This document shows positions 5,900 to 7,818 of a DNA stretch of 7,818 bases, one piece after another. The stretch's first letter is position 1; each line of letters opens with the position of its first letter. The position numbers and the translations under genes were made by a program. The stretch is from Deltaproteobacteria bacterium (GTDB taxonomy: Bacteria; Desulfobacterota; Desulfuromonadia; Desulfuromonadales; Geothermobacteraceae), in assembly GCA_003695205.1 (NCBI GenBank), contig RFIO01000556.1, positions 1 to 7,818 on the forward strand, in the 5' to 3' direction. The notes below the pieces were generated by a model that was not told the origin of the DNA, searched no databases, and was given only the letters and a program-made list of their open reading frames with translations.

Positions 5900-7562
5900 C
5901 AAAACCGATCCCCGCCAGATTCTTTTTGATCTCGGCCTCCAGCCTGTCGCTTTCGGCGAACTGTTCGCGCAATTGCGCGGTGAGCCGGGCCATCTTGTCG
6001 GCAAACGGCTCGCCGTCGTCCTCTTCGGGCGGGGCGCCGACATAGCGGCCGGGCGTGAGCACGTAGTCGTGCTTCGCAATCTCCTCCAGGCCGGCACTCT
6101 TGCAAAAGCCGGGCTCGTCCTCGTAATCCGATCCTGACTGCCAGTTGTGGAAGGCGGACGTAACCTTGTCCAGATCATCCTGCGTGAAATCGCGCAGTAC
6201 GCGATCCTTCATGTAGCCCAGATTGCGCGCATCGATGAACAGCACTTCGCCTCTGCGGTCGCGCAAGGCTCGGCCACTGGCCGCGGTGCGCGCCTTCTTG
6301 TTCTTCGTCAGAAACCAGATGCAGGCCGGAATCTGCGTATTGGTGAACAGCTGTCCGGGCAGCGCGACCATGCACTCGACCAGGTCATTTTCAATCAGCG
6401 CCTTGCGAATCTCGCCCTCGCCGCCGGTGTTCGAGCTCATCGAGCCGTTGGCCAGCAGCAGCGCCATCGAGCCGTTCGGGGCAAGGTGGTAGAGCATGTG
6501 CTGCATCCAGGCGAAGTTGGCATTGTTCCTCGGCGGCCGGCCATAGACCCAGCGCGGATCGGTGTCGCTGACGCCGGAATCCCACTCCTTCATGTTGAAC
6601 GGCGGATTGGCCATCACGAAATCGGCTCGCAGATCGGGGTGCTGATCATCGGTGAAGGTGTTGGCCGGATGCTTGCCGAAATTGAAATCGAGGCCGCGAA
6701 TCACCATGTTCATCGCCGCCAGCTGCCAGGTGGCGTGGTTCATCTCCTGGCCGTAGATCGAGACATCGCCGATGCGGCCTCGGTGCTTCTCGATGAATTG
6801 CTCGGACTGCACAAAGAAGCCGCCGGAGCCCATGGCCGGGTCATACACGCGGCCTTTGAACGGCTCCAGCATCTGCACAATCAGCGAGACAATCGATTTG
6901 GGGGTGTAGAACTGGCCGCCCTTCTTGCCTTCGGCGAGCGCGAACTGGCCGAGGAAATACTCGTAGACATGGCCGAGGATATCCCTGGAATCGAGCGAGG
7001 CGTGGGTGAACGGAATCGTGCCGATCAGATCGATCAGCTCGCCGAGCCTGGACTGATCGATCTGCAAGCGGGTGTAGTTTTTGTTGAGCACGCCCTTGAG
7101 CTTGGTGTTGTCCGATTCGATCGCTTCCAGCGCGTGATCGATCAGCTGGCCGACCGAGCGAATCTTCTTGGTGCCATTCCCATCCGGCACCTCCAGCTCG
7201 CCGGTGATGACCACCTTGTTCTTATCCTGCAAAAATTGCCAGCGCGCCGTACTCGGCACCCAGAAGACATTGGCCTCGGTGTAGTAGTCGCGCTGTTCCA
7301 GTTCTTCAGAGATCTCGGCTTCGTAGTCGTCGGGCGAATCGAAATCGGCAGGGTCGAGGTAGTAGTCGCTTGCCGGATCGCGCAGCTGGGCGGCGATTTC
7401 GTCGCGGCGCAGATCGAAGGCATCGGATACATATTTGAGGAACACCAGCCCCAGCACCACATGCTTGTACTGCGACGCATCGAGGCTGGGCAACAGCTTG
7501 TTGGCCGCCGTCCACAGCTTCTTTTCGAGTTCATTCAGAAACTTCTGATCGTCCTCTTTCAC
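5892..7562 (-). CDS. hsdM: Type I restriction enzyme HsdM, N6-adenine DNA methyltransferase subunit
   Basis: The SAM-dependent methyltransferase subunit; HsdM2-HsdS methylates adenine in both halves of the target, protecting host DNA. It has 556 residues. The N-terminal helical HsdM domain (about 7-150) includes LEKKLWTAANKLL and YKHVVLGLVFLKYVSDAF. The methyltransferase domain begins with GQFYTPKSIVSLIVQML (about 216-232). SAM-binding motif I is DPAMGSGGFF (241-250), GQEMN lies at 271-275, and the catalytic motif IV is NPPF (319-322) in FVMANPPFNMKEWD. The C-terminal helix (about 520-556) ends LAGIGFDV. All expected motifs are present. The start is GTG 7560-7562, supported by AGGGGGAG (7567-7574) 4 nt upstream and by the normal length of the N-terminal region. 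It is the first gene of the operon, 114 nt or more from the tRNA-side hairpin. Its stop overlaps the ORF6N start by 8 nt. Confidence 0.97.
   Translation of the reverse strand: MKEDDQKFLNELEKKLWTAANKLLPSLDASQYKHVVLGLVFLKYVSDAFDLRRDEIAAQLRDPASDYYLDPADFDSPDDYEAEISEELEQRDYYTEANVFWVPSTARWQFLQDKNKVVITGELEVPDGNGTKKIRSVGQLIDHALEAIESDNTKLKGVLNKNYTRLQIDQSRLGELIDLIGTIPFTHASLDSRDILGHVYEYFLGQFALAEGKKGGQFYTPKSIVSLIVQMLEPFKGRVYDPAMGSGGFFVQSEQFIEKHRGRIGDVSIYGQEMNHATWQLAAMNMVIRGLDFNFGKHPANTFTDDQHPDLRADFVMANPPFNMKEWDSGVSDTDPRWVYGRPPRNNANFAWMQHMLYHLAPNGSMALLLANGSMSSNTGGEGEIRKALIENDLVECMVALPGQLFTNTQIPACIWFLTKNKKARTAASGRALRDRRGEVLFIDARNLGYMKDRVLRDFTQDDLDKVTSAFHNWQSGSDYEDEPGFCKSAGLEEIAKHDYVLTPGRYVGAPPEEDDGEPFADKMARLTAQLREQFAESDRLEAEIKKNLAGIGFDV
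5898..5956 (-). repeat. hsdM 3'-end repeat, functional copy inside hsdM
   Basis: The last part of hsdM (residues about 536-555, up to LAGIGFDV). It matches the diverged copy at 5512-5570 at 48 of 59 positions. Confidence 0.8.
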
Positions 7563-7566
7563 TCTG

Positions 7567-7574
7567 CTCCCCCT
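7567..7574 (-). promoter_or_regulatory. Ribosome binding site of hsdM
   Basis: AGGGGGAG on the minus strand, 4 nt before the GTG start at 7560-7562. This purine-rich site decides the non-ATG start of hsdM. Confidence 0.7.
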
Positions 7575-7591
7575 TAAGCCTTGCGCTTGCG

Positions 7592-7619
7592 AGTCTAATC
7601 AATACAGGGAAAATGCCTA
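7592..7619 (-). promoter_or_regulatory. Weak candidate promoter for the hsd operon
   Basis: On the minus strand TAGGCA (7614-7619) and TAGACT (7592-7597) are separated by 16 nt. Each matches the sigma-70 -35 or -10 consensus at 4 of 6 positions. The pair lies at a sensible distance upstream of the hsdM ribosome binding site and in the only non-coding stretch available for an operon promoter. The match is weak and the assignment is tentative. Confidence 0.2.
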
Positions 7620-7687
7620 GCCCATGAAGCGGATGGCTGCGAATGAAGGCGTGAAACCACAGACGAATCGAGAGGCTCAGAACGCGA

Positions 7688-7720
7688 AGGGGCGGCGTGA
7701 CATTCAGTCATGCCGCCCCT
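7688..7720 (-). terminator. Strong hairpin after tRNA-Leu, likely terminator
   Basis: GGGGCGGCGTGAC (7689-7701) pairs with GTCATGCCGCCCC (7707-7719) around a 5-nt loop. This gives 13 pairs with one G-T/G-U type mismatch, extended by A7688-T7720. It begins 5 nt past the encoded CCA of the tRNA. No clean T-run follows on either strand (TTCGCGTTCT on the tRNA strand), so it may act as an imperfect intrinsic terminator or as a processing and stability structure. It separates tRNA-Leu transcription from the hsd operon. Confidence 0.6.
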
Positions 7721-7725
7721 CTTGT

Positions 7726-7811
7726 TGGTGCCGAAGACTGGAGTCGAACCAGCACGGGCGAAGCCCACCACCCCCTCAAGATGGCGTGTCTACCAATTCC
7801 ACCACTTCGGC
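7726..7811 (-). tRNA. tRNA-Leu (anticodon GAG)
   Basis: An 86-nt class II tRNA with encoded CCA (7726-7728) and discriminator A (7729). The acceptor stem GCCGAAG/CTTCGGC is perfectly paired (7805-7811 with 7730-7736). The D-arm region is TGGAATTGGTAGACAC. The anticodon stem CCATC/GGTGG encloses the loop TTGAGGG, with anticodon GAG at 7775-7777. A long variable arm, GGGCTTCGCCC, forms its own hairpin, and the T-arm carries GGTTCGACTCC. The whole matches bacterial tRNA-Leu(GAG), which reads CUC and CUU codons. The gene is complete. tRNA-Leu genes are common integration points, but no copy of its 3' end is present at the other side of the hsd cassette. Confidence 0.96.
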
Positions 7812-7818
7812 GTGAGGC

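Noticed and set aside
5900..6178. N-terminal extension of the ORF6N frame into hsdM
   Set aside because: The extension is Arg/Ser/Pro-rich out-of-frame hsdM sequence. The start that overlaps the hsdM stop gives a product matching the domain from near its first residues.
6147..7577. Long plus-strand open frame (476 codons) opposite hsdM
   Set aside because: It is an antisense shadow of hsdM, whose motifs are unambiguous on the minus strand. The predicted product shows no family features.
227..7599. 8-nt inverted match ATTAGACT (227-234) / AGTCTAAT (7592-7599) at both ends of the cassette
   Set aside because: It is short, inverted rather than direct, and includes the hsdR stop. Matches of 8 nt are expected by chance between regions of this size, so it is not evidence for transposition.
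1..7818. CRISPR array, insertion sequence, phase-variable repeat tract or second hsdS with recombinase
   Set aside because: No spaced direct repeats, transposase frame, simple-sequence tract in hsdS, or recombinase gene is visible in the window.

Overview
The window holds a complete type I restriction-modification operon on the minus strand. It lies between a tRNA-Leu gene (minus strand, right edge) and the 3' end of a 2Fe-2S ferredoxin-like gene (plus strand, left edge). Overall base composition is high GC (roughly 60% by eye). The tRNA-Leu(GAG) sequence with an encoded CCA and the ferredoxin tail suggest a proteobacterium, most likely an alphaproteobacterium. That placement is an inference and I cannot name a genus.

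Reading in the direction of transcription (right to left): tRNA-Leu(GAG) at 7811-7726 is followed by a strong 13-14 bp hairpin. A short intergenic stretch then holds the GTG start and a good ribosome binding site of hsdM (7562-5892). Next come a short ORF6N-domain gene (5899-5579), a 26-codon remnant homologous to the C-terminus of HsdM (5586-5506), hsdS (5513-4110), an uncharacterised 193-residue DUF6933-like gene (4113-3532), a 154-nt spacer with a degenerate copy of the start of hsdR, and hsdR (3377-228). hsdR converges on the ferredoxin-like gene with only 19 nt between the two stop codons.

HsdM (N6-adenine methyltransferase), HsdS (two target recognition domains) and HsdR (PD-(D/E)xK nuclease plus SF2 translocase) are the standard three subunits. 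The order M-S-R and the HsdR length resemble the EcoR124I (type IC) group. All three genes look intact, with all the motifs I looked for.

The unusual part is the packing between the core genes. Both accessory genes sit next to partial duplications of core-gene ends. A second, diverged copy of the hsdM 3' end separates the ORF6N gene from hsdS, and a second, diverged copy of the hsdR 5' end separates the DUF6933-like gene from hsdR. Three successive junctions (hsdM/ORF6N, ORF6N/remnant, remnant/hsdS) use the same 8-nt overlap, ATGnnTGA. This looks like accessory genes acquired into the operon by recombination within or near core-gene ends while translational coupling was kept. The two recognition domains of hsdS are clearly AT-richer than the rest, as expected for exchangeable specificity modules.
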